This document shows, piece after piece, positions 51,097-60,262 of a DNA stretch of 64,000 nt. Both the position numbers and the translations under genes were made by a program. Source of the stretch: Pedobacter sp. Leaf176 (GTDB lineage: Bacteria > Bacteroidota > Bacteroidia > Sphingobacteriales > Sphingobacteriaceae); assembly GCF_001424305.1 (NCBI RefSeq), contig NZ_LMPD01000002.1, forward strand, positions 502,280 through 566,279, written 5' to 3'. Position 1 is the first letter of the stretch, and the number at the start of each line of letters is the position of its first letter. The notes beneath the pieces were generated by a model. It saw nothing but the letters and a program-made list of their open reading frames with translations, was not told the origin of the DNA and did not search any database.

Positions 51097-53694
51097 ATGA
51101 ACTTCAACAATTTTACAATCAAAGCCCAGGAAGCAATCCAACAGGCTTCCGAAATAGCCCAAGGCAACCAGCAACAGGCTATTGAAACGGCACACCTGCT
51201 CAAAGGTTTGCTTACTGTTGATGAAAACGTAGTCTCTTATGTTTTGAAGAAACTAAACGTTAACCTTAATGTATTAAATCAAAATTTAGATAATGAAATT
51301 GCGAAATTCCCTAAAGTGAGTGGAAGCAATGTCTATTTGTCATCAAATACCAACAGCGTTTTACAAAAAGCACAGTCCTTTTTAAAAGAATTTAAGGATG
51401 AATTTGTATCTGTAGAACATTTATTACTTGGAATTTTAGCTGTTAACGATAGCACTTCGAAATTATTAAAAGAACAAGGCGTTAATGAAAAAGACCTTAA
51501 AAAAGCCATTACTGAGTTACGGGGTGATAACCGGGTAACTGACCAAAATGCCGAAGCAACTTACCAGGCCCTGGGTAAATATGCACGCAACTTAAACGAA
51601 TACGCTGAAAGCGGGAAATTAGATCCTGTTATTGGTCGTGATGAAGAAATTAGACGGGTTATTCAGATTTTGTCCCGCAGAACGAAAAATAATCCAATCT
51701 TAATTGGTGAGCCAGGAGTTGGCAAAACAGCCATTGCAGAAGGCATTGCCTTTAGAATTATAAAAGGAGATGTGCCAGAAAACCTGAAGAGTAAAATTGT
51801 TTACTCCCTGGACATGGGGGCCTTAATTGCCGGCGCTAAGTATAAAGGCGAATTTGAGGAGCGACTAAAGGCCGTTGTAAAAGAAGTTACACAGAGCGAC
51901 GGCGATATTATTTTGTTTATCGATGAGATACACACCTTAGTTGGTGCAGGCGGTGGCGAAGGTGCTATGGATGCCGCAAACATTTTAAAACCTGCTTTAG
52001 CTCGTGGGGAATTACGCGCAATTGGTGCCACTACATTGGATGAATACCAAAAGTATTTGGAAAAAGATAAAGCCCTTGAGCGTCGCTTCCAGAAAGTTAT
52101 GGTAGAAGAGCCTGATACACAGGATGCAATTTCGATTCTTCGTGGCTTGAAAGAACGTTACGAAACCCACCATAAAGTCAGGATCAAAGACGAGGCTATT
52201 ATTGCAGCAGTAGAGATGAGTCAGCGTTACATTTCCGATCGTTTCTTACCTGATAAAGCTATTGATTTAATGGATGAAGCTGCGTCGAAATTGCGCATGG
52301 AAATGGATAGTGTTCCTGAAAATGTGGATGCTTTAGACCGCGAAATTATGCGTTTAGAAATTGAACGCGAAGCGATTAAACGCGAAAAAGACGACAAGAA
52401 AGTTAAAGAACTTTCAGAAGAAATTGCGAATTTATCTGCCGAACGCGATGAATTAAAGGCTAAATGGCAAGGTGAAAAAGATTTGGTTGATAACCTCAAT
52501 AAGCAAATGGAGCTTATCGAACAATTTAAGCTAGAAGCCGAACAAGCTGAGCGTGCTGGCGATTACGGAAAAGTTGCTGAAATTCGTTATGGAAAGATAA
52601 AAGAAGCCCAAGACACATTCGAAAAGCTTAAAGCCGATCTGGAAAATCAACAGAGCGATAGTAGAATGCTTAAAGAAGAAGTTACAGCTGATGACATTGC
52701 AGGCGTTGTGGGTCGCTGGACCGGTATTCCGGTTACAAAACTTATTGCAAGTGAAAGAGAAAAATTACTAAACCTCGAGGCTGAATTACACCAGCGTGTT
52801 GCCGGACAAGATGAGGCTATTGAAGCGATTTCTGATGCAATTCGCCGTTCCCGTGCGGGTTTGCAGGATAAACGTAAACCAATTGGTTCATTCATTTTCT
52901 TAGGTACAACAGGTGTTGGTAAAACAGAGTTGGCAAAAGCACTTGCAGAGTTCTTATTTAATGATGAAAATGCGTTAACGCGTATTGATATGAGTGAATA
53001 TCAGGAACGCCACGCTGTTTCCAGATTAATTGGAGCGCCTCCGGGATACGTTGGATACGATGAAGGCGGACAATTGACGGAAGCTGTTAGACGTAAACCT
53101 TATTCAGTTGTGTTGCTTGATGAGATTGAAAAAGCCCATCCTGATGTCTTTAATATTTTGCTTCAGGTTTTGGATGACGGCCGTTTAACTGATAATAAAG
53201 GCAGGACGGTGAATTTTAAAAACACCATTATTATCATGACGTCTAATATTGGTGCGCATTTAATTCAGGACAACTTCAAAGATTTAGTAGATGAGAACAG
53301 AGATGAATTAATTGCCAAAACTAAAAATGAGCTTTTCGAGGTACTTAAACAAACCATACGCCCCGAATTTTTAAACAGAATTGATGAACTGATAATGTTT
53401 ACCCCTTTAAATCGTAATGAAATCAGGGATATTGTTTCACTTCAGTTTAAACATGTTCAGCAAACTTTAGCTGAAATGGGACTTGAAATGGATGCATCAC
53501 CAGAAGCTTTAGATTGGTTGGCTCAACTAGGTTATGATCCTCAGTTTGGTGCAAGGCCGCTAAAAAGAGTGATTCAAAAACGTATTTTGAACGAATTATC
53601 TAAAGAAATATTGGCCGGAAAGGTTGATAAGGATAGCAAGATAAAGCTTGACATGTTTGATAATAAATTTGTATTCCTCAATCAGAATGCATAG
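51097..53694 (+). CDS. clpB: ATP-dependent disaggregase ClpB (865 aa)
   Basis: Hexameric AAA+ chaperone that pulls proteins out of aggregates together with DnaK. N-domain (1-145), NBD1 with Walker [14 protein letters not shown] and Walker [16 protein letters not shown], the long coiled-coil middle domain (about 405-530) with heptad Glu/Lys repeats, and NBD2 with Walker [34 protein letters not shown] and Walker [12 protein letters not shown]. Full length. Middle domain separates it from ClpA/ClpC. Confidence 0.97.
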   Translation: MNFNNFTIKAQEAIQQASEIAQGNQQQAIETAHLLKGLLTVDENVVSYVLKKLNVNLNVLNQNLDNEIAKFPKVSGSNVYLSSNTNSVLQKAQSFLKEFKDEFVSVEHLLLGILAVNDSTSKLLKEQGVNEKDLKKAITELRGDNRVTDQNAEATYQALGKYARNLNEYAESGKLDPVIGRDEEIRRVIQILSRRTKNNPILIGEPGVGKTAIAEGIAFRIIKGDVPENLKSKIVYSLDMGALIAGAKYKGEFEERLKAVVKEVTQSDGDIILFIDEIHTLVGAGGGEGAMDAANILKPALARGELRAIGATTLDEYQKYLEKDKALERRFQKVMVEEPDTQDAISILRGLKERYETHHKVRIKDEAIIAAVEMSQRYISDRFLPDKAIDLMDEAASKLRMEMDSVPENVDALDREIMRLEIEREAIKREKDDKKVKELSEEIANLSAERDELKAKWQGEKDLVDNLNKQMELIEQFKLEAEQAERAGDYGKVAEIRYGKIKEAQDTFEKLKADLENQQSDSRMLKEEVTADDIAGVVGRWTGIPVTKLIASEREKLLNLEAELHQRVAGQDEAIEAISDAIRRSRAGLQDKRKPIGSFIFLGTTGVGKTELAKALAEFLFNDENALTRIDMSEYQERHAVSRLIGAPPGYVGYDEGGQLTEAVRRKPYSVVLLDEIEKAHPDVFNILLQVLDDGRLTDNKGRTVNFKNTIIIMTSNIGAHLIQDNFKDLVDENRDELIAKTKNELFEVLKQTIRPEFLNRIDELIMFTPLNRNEIRDIVSLQFKHVQQTLAEMGLEMDASPEALDWLAQLGYDPQFGARPLKRVIQKRILNELSKEILAGKVDKDSKIKLDMFDNKFVFLNQNA

Positions 53695-53712
53695 ATTGAA
53701 TAATTGATTTAT

Positions 53713-53742
53713 AAAGAGGCTGTTAGATTTAACAGTCTCTTT
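53713..53742 (+). terminator. Rho-independent terminator of clpB
   Basis: AAAGAGGCTGTTA (53713-53725) pairs with TAACAGTCTCTTT (53730-53742), with one G-U pair, and is followed by a long T run. Lies 18 bases past the stop. Confidence 0.93.
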
Positions 53743-54055
53743 TTTTTTGCCTGAAAAGATGCTAAAAACCCAGATTATCCATCTGCAATATATTAGAATC
53801 CAAGTTTAACTAACGGACTTTGAAGGGCCTCCCTATCCTTCTTTTCCGCAGGTAAAAATGGAGGTCACACAATGTAGATTGCAGGTTCAGATATGAATGG
53901 AACTTTGGGTTTCAAAACAATGAGATTGAAATAAAGTAATCTTTCTTTACAGGAATTATTTACAATTGATTTTCAGCAACTTGCACTTAAAACAACTAAA
54001 TCAATAGTTCTTTGTGTTTTTTTTATTATACTTGAGTACACACAAAAACACACAA
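53743..54055 (+). other. Gap upstream of the first barrel gene
   Basis: 313 bases between the clpB terminator and the outer-membrane barrel gene. No open frame with coding character, repeat or clear promoter was found; a CA-rich stretch with repeated CACA words (ACACACAAAAACACACAAATG) lies directly before the start, split here only by the ATG. Confidence 0.4.
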
Positions 54056-54709
54056 ATGAAAAAACAACTGTTTCTTATGGCAGCGCTATGCGCTTTTGCG
54101 TTTACATCGAACGCACAAACCGAGAAAGGGAAAAATTTAATCGGTGGCTCCATTAACCTGTCGAGCTCAAAATTATTGCAGGACATTCAATCTCAGGACT
54201 TGAAAACGTATGGCCTAAGCCCTAGTTACGGCCACTTCTTTTTCGATAATCTGGCTATCGGAATCAGAGGAAACCTGAACTATTTAAAGAACACAGTAAA
54301 TTTCGATGTTCCCAATAATACAAATGGCGTAATTACAAACGGCACTTCAACCACAATCCAAAAACAAACAATTTACAGTGTAGGTCCGTTCGTAAGGTAT
54401 TATGTTGACATTACAGAGCGCTTTAAGTTCTTTGGTCAGTTCGACGCTAACGTTGGGTTTGGAAAAGTACACCAAGACAGTAACGGAATAAACAATACCG
54501 ATGATAGTAAGCTAACTTTTTATGGTACCTCGATTAGTCCGAATCTTGCTTTTTTCCCAACAAAAAAATGGGCTATAGAATTAGGTTTTGATTTGTTTTC
54601 TTATAGTAAAAGGGTTTACAAGCAAACTACATATAAAACAACTGTTGATAATTTCAATTTCGGCTTTAACACCTTTTCTCCAAGCCTTGGAGTTAACTAC
54701 CATTTTTAA
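54056..54709 (+). CDS. Outer-membrane beta-barrel protein (217 aa)
   Basis: Signal peptide (MKKQLFLMAALCAFAFTSNAQ in family form, from ATG 54056). The mature chain begins TEKGKNLIGGSINLSSSKL and has the small-porin strand pattern with LSPSYGHFFFDNLAIGIRG, FKFFGQFDANVGFG and the end FNTFSPSLGVNYHF. It is a paralogue of the 200-aa protein at 57503 (same TEKGK start, RYYV-D-FKFFGQ core, FFPTK motif). The gene for the 22-residue repeat protein starts five bases later, forming an operon. Confidence 0.82.
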   Translation: MKKQLFLMAALCAFAFTSNAQTEKGKNLIGGSINLSSSKLLQDIQSQDLKTYGLSPSYGHFFFDNLAIGIRGNLNYLKNTVNFDVPNNTNGVITNGTSTTIQKQTIYSVGPFVRYYVDITERFKFFGQFDANVGFGKVHQDSNGINNTDDSKLTFYGTSISPNLAFFPTKKWAIELGFDLFSYSKRVYKQTTYKTTVDNFNFGFNTFSPSLGVNYHF

Positions 54710-54714
54710 AATCT

Positions 54715-55227
54715 ATGAGCATTTTAAGTAGTAAAACAAGTTGCTTTAAAACAACTTGGGTAAGTATATTCGGAATGATTATGCTTACAACTTTGTCTTT
54801 GACTGTGATTGCGCAAGGCAATAGGAATATCGAATATTATACTAGTATTTTCCCTGAGCTCGACGGTAAAATAAAATCAATTGATGGAATGGAAATCGAA
54901 TACTACATATCTGTATTTTCAGAAACCAACGGTAAGGTAAGATCAATAGGAGGAACAAGGATCGACTATTATGTATCTGTATTCCCTGAAACAAATGGTA
55001 AAATAAAGTCGATTGGGGACGACTATGTAGAATACTATATATCTGTTTTTCCAGAGCATAATGGCAAAATTAAATCAATAGGAAACATTAAATTTGAATA
55101 TCACACATCTGCTTTACAAAATAACGGAAGACTAAAATCGATAACTAATCCGTACAACGATAATCATTTATTGGATACTTACGATTTAGTTAGAAGGCTA
55201 AACTCAAAAAGACAAAGAATCAGGTAG
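54715..55227 (+). CDS. Secreted protein of five 22-residue tandem repeats (170 aa)
   Basis: Not a family I recognise. An N-terminal hydrophobic signal (SIFGMIMLTTLSLTVIAQ, about 17-34) is followed by five units: residues 39-60, 61-82, 83-104, 105-126 and 127-147. The consensus is roughly (I/V)EYYxSVFPExNGKIKSIG plus four variable residues; the fifth unit is one shorter and less alike. Then about 23 basic residues follow (LVRRLNSKRQRIR). Each unit reads like a two-strand hairpin with a Gly-Lys turn, so a beta-solenoid or a sheet of stacked hairpins is likely. Cotranscribed with the barrel gene before it; a terminator follows. Confidence 0.8.
   Translation: MSILSSKTSCFKTTWVSIFGMIMLTTLSLTVIAQGNRNIEYYTSIFPELDGKIKSIDGMEIEYYISVFSETNGKVRSIGGTRIDYYVSVFPETNGKIKSIGDDYVEYYISVFPEHNGKIKSIGNIKFEYHTSALQNNGRLKSITNPYNDNHLLDTYDLVRRLNSKRQRIR
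54829..55155 (+). repeat. 66-bp tandem repeat array inside the coding region
   Basis: Five units beginning at 54829, 54895, 54961, 55027 and 55093, four of 66 bases and the last of 63. Units differ more in DNA than in protein, so the array is old and kept by selection on the protein rather than freshly expanded. Confidence 0.85.
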
Positions 55228-55238
55228 CTTTCAAAATT

Positions 55239-55270
55239 GAAACTTCAGCCATTACACCGGCTGGAGTTTC
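55239..55270. terminator. Terminator between the repeat-protein gene and fsr
   Basis: GAAACTTCAGCC (55239-55250) pairs with GGCTGGAGTTTC (55259-55270), with one G-U pair, followed on the plus strand by TTTATTTTTT. The convergent fsr gene stops at 55272, so the tail overlaps its coding end. Confidence 0.85.
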
Positions 55271-55271
55271 T

Positions 55272-56474
55272 TTATTTTTTCTTCGTTTCTATATTTGGCA
55301 AGAACCCCGTAAGTAAGCCAATAAGCGGTAGAAAGGCACAAATAGAAAACACATACTCAATTCCTTTAGAGTCAGCTAGTTTACCAAGTAACGCTGAACC
55401 TATCCCGCCCATACCGAAAGCGAAGCCAAAAAATAAACCCGCAACCAAACCGACTTTGCCCGGAATTAGCTCTTGTGCATACACCAATATTGCCGAAAAT
55501 GCCGTAGCTAAGATCATCCCGATAGGTATAATTAAAACACCGGTCCAAAATAAGTTTGCATGTGGCAATAAAAGTGCAAATGGTGCCGTACCTAAAATTG
55601 AAGCCCAAATCACGTATTTCCTTCCAATTTTATCTCCTACTGGTCCGCCTAAAAGTGTTCCGGCAGCCACGGAAAATAGAAACACGAATAAATAAATTTG
55701 TGAAGCTTGAACTGAAACATGAAACTTATTAATTAAATAAAAAGTAAAATAATTGGTTAAACTAGCCATGTAAAAGTATTTTGAAAAAATCAGCAGCAAT
55801 AAAATCACGATAGAAAAAATAACTTTTCCTCTCGAAAATTGATTAACTACCGTTTGAATCGAAGCTTTCTTACTCCGGGCAAGCATAAATCCCTTGTACC
55901 AATTGCCAACATAAGTCAAAACCATGATCGCCAAAAGTGCAATGGCCGAAAACCAAATTACGCTGAATTGACCGTAAGGAACGATTATCCAGGCGGCCAA
56001 CAAAGGCCCTAATGAGCTACCTGCATTACCTCCAAGCTGAAAAACAGATTGTGCCAATCCACTTTTCCCGCCCGACGCAGCATGAGCCATTCTGGATGCT
56101 TCCGGATGAAATATTGATGAACCGATGCCAATCATGCCCACTGAAAGCAGCATCGTGTAAAAATGTGCTGACATAGAAAGCATGATTAACCCGGTTAAGG
56201 TAAAGCCCATCCCTATTGCCAGAGAGTATGGCTGTGGCTTTTTATCAGTGTAAATACCCACAAATGGCTGCAATAACGATGCTGCTAGTTGAAAGGTTAA
56301 AGTGATCAAACCGATCTGAGAAAAGCTCAGTCCATAACTCGTTTTAATTACCGGATAAATTGCCGGAATTAATGATTGAATGGTATCATTAAGTAAATGT
56401 GAAAAGCTAAGGGCAAATAAAATCGGGAAAACTGTTTTTTCTATTATTTTTTCAGTTGATGCTTGCTCGTTCAT
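55272..56474 (-). CDS. MFS exporter, fosmidomycin-resistance (Fsr) type (400 aa)
   Basis: Twelve-helix proton-driven exporter in the inner membrane. Fsr-like signatures: FALSFSHLLNDTIQSLIPAI (helix 1), the loop QPFVGIYTDKKPQPYSLAIG, and GIGSSIFHPEASRMAHAASG, which is a hallmark of the fosmidomycin-resistance group; the second half has LLGGPVGDKIGRKYVIWAS. Normal length. Natural substrate is unknown; homologues export fosmidomycin. The gene is convergent with the repeat-protein gene and divergent from the FMN reductase. Confidence 0.9.
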   Translation of the reverse strand: MNEQASTEKIIEKTVFPILFALSFSHLLNDTIQSLIPAIYPVIKTSYGLSFSQIGLITLTFQLAASLLQPFVGIYTDKKPQPYSLAIGMGFTLTGLIMLSMSAHFYTMLLSVGMIGIGSSIFHPEASRMAHAASGGKSGLAQSVFQLGGNAGSSLGPLLAAWIIVPYGQFSVIWFSAIALLAIMVLTYVGNWYKGFMLARSKKASIQTVVNQFSRGKVIFSIVILLLLIFSKYFYMASLTNYFTFYLINKFHVSVQASQIYLFVFLFSVAAGTLLGGPVGDKIGRKYVIWASILGTAPFALLLPHANLFWTGVLIIPIGMILATAFSAILVYAQELIPGKVGLVAGLFFGFAFGMGGIGSALLGKLADSKGIEYVFSICAFLPLIGLLTGFLPNIETKKK

Positions 56475-56576
56475 AATCCGTACTAAAGCTCAAACATAAA
56501 CATTATAAATTTTATCGCTAAACGATATGTCCTTGCAAAAACTCAAACATTTTAATAATCCTATCGTTTATTATGC

Positions 56577-57131
56577 ATGGAAAACAGAAAAATTGTTGGC
56601 CTGTGCGGCAGCCTTAGAAAAGGTTCGTACAACGCAATGCTACTTAAAATTGCAGGCGATTTATTGCCTGAAGAGATTGAATTCGAAGTTGTTTCCTATG
56701 ATGATATTCCGGTTTATAACGCTGACAATGACATGCCTGAAGCTGCTGAACGGCCATTAAGCGTTGTTAAATTCAGAGAAGCGCTTGCCAAAGCAGACGC
56801 ATTTATAATTACGTCTCCGGAGTACAATTATTCCATTCCTGGCGGATTGAAAAACGCCATCGATTGGGCTAGCCGCGGAAAAGATTCTCCTTTAATGCAT
56901 AAACCGGTTGCCTTAATGGGCGCAACGCAGGGCATGTGGGGAACAGTTAGGATGCAGGCAGCGTTTTTACCCGTTTTTACTTTCCTGAATATGAATCCAG
57001 TATTGCAGCCCGAAGTTTTGGTTGCCCAGGCAAAAAATAAGTTCGATGAACAGGGAAACCTAAAAGATGAGGTTGCTATTGGCATTATAAAAAAGAAACT
57101 TGAAAACTTAATCTCTGCATCTAGAGTTTAA
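56577..57131 (+). CDS. NADPH-dependent FMN reductase (184 aa)
   Basis: Flavodoxin-fold oxidoreductase (ChrR/azoreductase type) that reduces FMN, quinones or xenobiotics with NAD(P)H. FMN phosphate loop VGLCGSLRKGSYNAMLL, flavin-ring motif ITSPEYNYSIPGGLKNAIDW, and MGATQGMWGTVRMQ. ATG 56577 is preferred. It lies 102 bases from the divergent Fsr exporter gene. The reductant-exporter pairing hints at detoxification, but the sequence does not prove it. Confidence 0.9.
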   Translation: MENRKIVGLCGSLRKGSYNAMLLKIAGDLLPEEIEFEVVSYDDIPVYNADNDMPEAAERPLSVVKFREALAKADAFIITSPEYNYSIPGGLKNAIDWASRGKDSPLMHKPVALMGATQGMWGTVRMQAAFLPVFTFLNMNPVLQPEVLVAQAKNKFDEQGNLKDEVAIGIIKKKLENLISASRV

Positions 57132-57502
57132 ATTGTCATTTCTCCGCTTTATCGTTTAAAGTTATTTGCAGAAACCTTTTAGTTTTTTACTTCATTAAGC
57201 CAGTAATAGAAATTCTAGTATGATGTCAAATCTTCCGAAAATAAGCCTGACAATTACTTCAAAAAGGCCAGATTGGCAATCTAACATATTCCAAAATTAA
57301 TCGATCGATTGATTTTTAGTCACACCAAAATAATATTGATTTAACACTGATTTTATATTTAATTCTTAATAAGACAGTTAACCAAAAACTGATTTTTTAA
57401 TGACTTTGAGGGCAATTTATGGCATAACTGTTGACTTTTAGGCGAATATAGTCAGAAATTAAAAAGGTAAAATTGACTATACTTAATTAAATAATTAAAA
57501 AG
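57132..57502 (+). other. 371-base gap before the second barrel gene
   Basis: No gene seen. It holds a sigma-54-like TGGCATAACTGTTGAC (57420-57435), 68 bases before the next ATG, which would give a leader of about 57 bases. The remainder is AT-rich and featureless. Confidence 0.4.
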
Positions 57503-58105
57503 ATGAAAAAATTATTATTATCGTTGGTAGCAGTTGCAGGTCTAGTTTATGGTGCTCATGCACAAACAGAAAAAGGAAAAGTAATTTTAGGAGGTAGCGT
57601 TGGATTTAATTCAACTAAGGTTGAAGGTGCAGCAAAATCGGATGTTAGTTTTAATGTTATACCAAGTGTTGGTTATTTTGTAGGCAATAATTTTGCTATC
57701 GGTACTGGCGTAGGTTACACATACAATAAACAAGTTAGTGATTTAAACCAGAATGAAGCTTTTGTAGTTGCACCTTTTGGTCGCTATTATGTTGGATTAT
57801 CTGATCAATTTAAATTTTTCGGACAATTATCGGTTCCGATGGCTTTCGGTTCAAATAAAGTAGTTGCGGCAAATGGAGATACAGGTGCTAAAGTTGCATC
57901 AACAACTTCAATTGGTGTCAATGTTGCTCCGGGTTTTGCTTTCTTCCCAACTAAGAGAATCGGCATCGAAGTTTCAGTTAACGGTTTAGGTTACCAAAAC
58001 TTCCAGGCAAAAAATGAAGCTACAGGAAACAAAGTTACTACTAATTCATTTGGTTTAGAAGCGGATACTTTTGCGCCTAAATTGGGTGTGATGTTCCACT
58101 TCTAG
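57503..58105 (+). CDS. Outer-membrane beta-barrel protein (200 aa)
   Basis: Signal peptide (LLLSLVAVAGLVYGAHAQ), mature start TEKGKVILGGSVGFNSTKVE, then strands YFVGNNFAIGTGVGYTYNKQ, FGRYYVGLSDQFKFFGQLSV, the FAFFPTKRIGIEVSVNGLGY region and the terminal strand TFAPKLGVMFHF. Paralogue of the barrel at 54056. Eight-strand OmpX/OmpW-like size. The role is unknown. A terminator follows 21 bases after the stop. Confidence 0.85.
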   Translation: MKKLLLSLVAVAGLVYGAHAQTEKGKVILGGSVGFNSTKVEGAAKSDVSFNVIPSVGYFVGNNFAIGTGVGYTYNKQVSDLNQNEAFVVAPFGRYYVGLSDQFKFFGQLSVPMAFGSNKVVAANGDTGAKVASTTSIGVNVAPGFAFFPTKRIGIEVSVNGLGYQNFQAKNEATGNKVTTNSFGLEADTFAPKLGVMFHF

Positions 58106-58125
58106 TAGGATAGAAATTATTTAAC

Positions 58126-58175
58126 AAAGCCACATATTCACAGATTTTTAACTTAATCTATGAATATGTGGCTTT
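58126..58175 (+). terminator. Terminator of the second barrel gene
   Basis: AAAGCCACATATTCA (58126-58140) pairs perfectly with TGAATATGTGGCTTT (58161-58175) around a 20-base loop, with ATTG following. The 3' part of it is partly duplicated at 58263-58307. Confidence 0.8.
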
Positions 58176-58481
58176 ATTGTTTGCAAAAAGCCGTGGTTCG
58201 TGTCCTCACGAACCATACTATACTTTCGATTCATGGGCACACGAACCGAGGTATTGGATGTACAGATTTTTAAACTCATCTGCGAATATGTGGCTTTTTA
58301 TTGCCTGAATTTATTCAATGCCTTACTGATTCTTACGATACTTGAAAAACTGGTAAAACATCGATTGCAAAGATTTCTCCACTACGGTCGAAATGACGGC
58401 TCTAAACTGTCGTTGAGCGCGTCTACGCACCAAAACACAATTGTATCATTTCGACAGGCTCAATGTGACAGTCTGAATAAA
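58176..58481. repeat. Gap full of intergenic repeats
   Basis: No gene seen. Contents: a perfect hairpin TGGTTCGTG-TCCT-CACGAACCA (58194-58215); a partial duplication of the terminator arm (58263-58307 against 58141-58184); and an inverted pair GTCGAAATGA (58387-58396) / TCATTTCGAC (58446-58455) with CTCCACTACGGTCGAAATG around it. This last wording is a common filler in Bacteroidota genomes as I recall. Together these look like REP-type interspersed elements. Confidence 0.6.
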
Positions 58482-60137
58482 CTATTTCTCTCTTACAGCC
58501 TTAAACTCCGACCCGTCTTTCCATTTCGGATAAGTACTCTCGTTACTCAAACGATAACCCATATCAAATAAAAGACGAACATCTTCTACGATACCGGATA
58601 AATCCCAGGTTTTTGAATTAAAATTATCTTGTGGAGAATGGTAACGGTTTTTAGTGAAGTCAGCAACTTGTTTTAAACCCCATTCCCTACCGTTCTTAAT
58701 ATTGTCTACTCCCGAACCGGTAAATAAAGACGGAATACCAACCTTCGCCAGGTTAAAATGATCGGAACGGTAGTATAAACCTGAAGATGGAACCGGGTCA
58801 GGAACCAATATACGGTTTTGTTTTTTGGCGGACGCTGCTGCATAATCTTCCAGTTCTGATTGTCCATATCCATAAACGACAATATCTTTCGTTTTACCGG
58901 CCAGGCCCATCATATCCATATTAATGTTTGCTACCGTTTTACTTAATGGAAACGCTGGATGTTTAGCATAATATTCTGAACCCAGCAATCCTTGTTCTTC
59001 GGCAGTATAAGAAATAAATAAAATTGTTCTTTCCGGATTTTGAGGCAATTTTTTGAAAGCCGAAGCAATTTCGAACAAAGAAGCAACACCGGTTGCATTA
59101 TCAACGGCGCCGTTATAAATTGAATCCCCCTGAACTTTCTCGCCTATACCTAAATGATCCCAGTGTGCAGAATAAATAATCGCCTCATTTTTTAATTTAC
59201 CGCCTGGAATTGAAGCTAAAACATTGTAAGTAACCGATTTTTTAATTTTATTTTTAACGGTAAGTGAGGTCGTCAAATTTAAGTCAACTGCCTTAAAATC
59301 TTTTTTTCTGGCCTTTGCAACCAATGTTTCAAAAGATTGTCCGCCCAAAGCGAATAATTTCCTGGCCCCTTCCAAACTTATCCAACCTTCTATAACAGTT
59401 CTGTTCATTCCATTATCTTCCGATTGTAGCTGAAGTTTAGATTTAGACCAGCCACTGCGCACAACTGTCCAGGGATAAGCTGCCGGTTTTGTATCATGAA
59501 TAATTAAAATTCCAGCTGCGCCTTGTCTGGATGCTTCTTCGAATTTATAAGTCCAGCGACCGAAGTAGGTCATATTTTTACCTTTAAACAAAGCGGAATC
59601 GGCAAATCCGGGGTCGTTTATCAATACGACAACTATTTTACCCTTTACATCTAAATTTTTATAGTCGTTCCATCCATACTCCGGTGCCACGATTCCGTAA
59701 CCTGCAAAAACCAAAGGAGAATTTTTAACACTCACTTCATTCTGAACGCGACGTGACCCTGCAACAAACTCCGTTAAGTAATTTAATGACCATTCTTTCA
59801 GACCGGATTTAACAACCATTTTTTCAGATGGTGTTGATTTTATCTCCACCATTGGCACTTCCTGGAAGTAACTGTCGCCATTACCAGGTTTTAAACCTAA
59901 CTTTTCAAATTCTGTTTTTAAATAGTTTATTGTTTTAGTTTCGCCTGTTGTAAAAGGCTTCCGGCCTTCCAAACTATCTGCAGCAATCACCGACAGGTAT
60001 TTTGCCAGACTGGAATCGTTAATTGATTTTACTGCAAGAGAATCGGGCGATGAGTTGGCGCTTTCATTTTTTATTTCCTGTTTACAGGCGCTGATAAATA
60101 TAAATGCACAGATCGCCAGCGATAGATATATTTTCAT
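58482..60137 (-). CDS. M28 family metallopeptidase lipoprotein (551 aa)
   Basis: Zinc aminopeptidase anchored as a lipoprotein: signal with lipobox IFISAC, Cys18. A PA domain is inserted at about 150-260 (SPLVFAGYGIVAPEYGWNDY). The M28 core has the two-zinc ligands: His in YSAHWDHLG, Asp in NGAVDNATGVAS, Glu-Glu in SYTAEEQGLLGS, Asp in ANINMDMMG and His in YYRSDHFNLAKVG. Probable role: trimming peptides in the periplasm or at the cell surface for nutrition. The 552-residue class is common in Bacteroidota. Confidence 0.93.
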   Translation of the reverse strand: MKIYLSLAICAFIFISACKQEIKNESANSSPDSLAVKSINDSSLAKYLSVIAADSLEGRKPFTTGETKTINYLKTEFEKLGLKPGNGDSYFQEVPMVEIKSTPSEKMVVKSGLKEWSLNYLTEFVAGSRRVQNEVSVKNSPLVFAGYGIVAPEYGWNDYKNLDVKGKIVVVLINDPGFADSALFKGKNMTYFGRWTYKFEEASRQGAAGILIIHDTKPAAYPWTVVRSGWSKSKLQLQSEDNGMNRTVIEGWISLEGARKLFALGGQSFETLVAKARKKDFKAVDLNLTTSLTVKNKIKKSVTYNVLASIPGGKLKNEAIIYSAHWDHLGIGEKVQGDSIYNGAVDNATGVASLFEIASAFKKLPQNPERTILFISYTAEEQGLLGSEYYAKHPAFPLSKTVANINMDMMGLAGKTKDIVVYGYGQSELEDYAAASAKKQNRILVPDPVPSSGLYYRSDHFNLAKVGIPSLFTGSGVDNIKNGREWGLKQVADFTKNRYHSPQDNFNSKTWDLSGIVEDVRLLFDMGYRLSNESTYPKWKDGSEFKAVREK

Positions 60138-60262
60138 AAGGTCTATTTTTAGAAAAATACTAAATTACCTGCGTTTATAGAATTTTAATTCTTGATATTT
60201 TTTCTAAACGATTATTTTTCAATGATAAGTGTTGAATATATTTAGAGAATTTCCTGCATGCT

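Noticed and set aside
54829..55155. MORN repeats in the 22-residue repeat protein
   Set aside because: MORN units have a YxGxxxxGxxxGxG pattern; these units carry a single Gly-Lys turn and a different aromatic layout.
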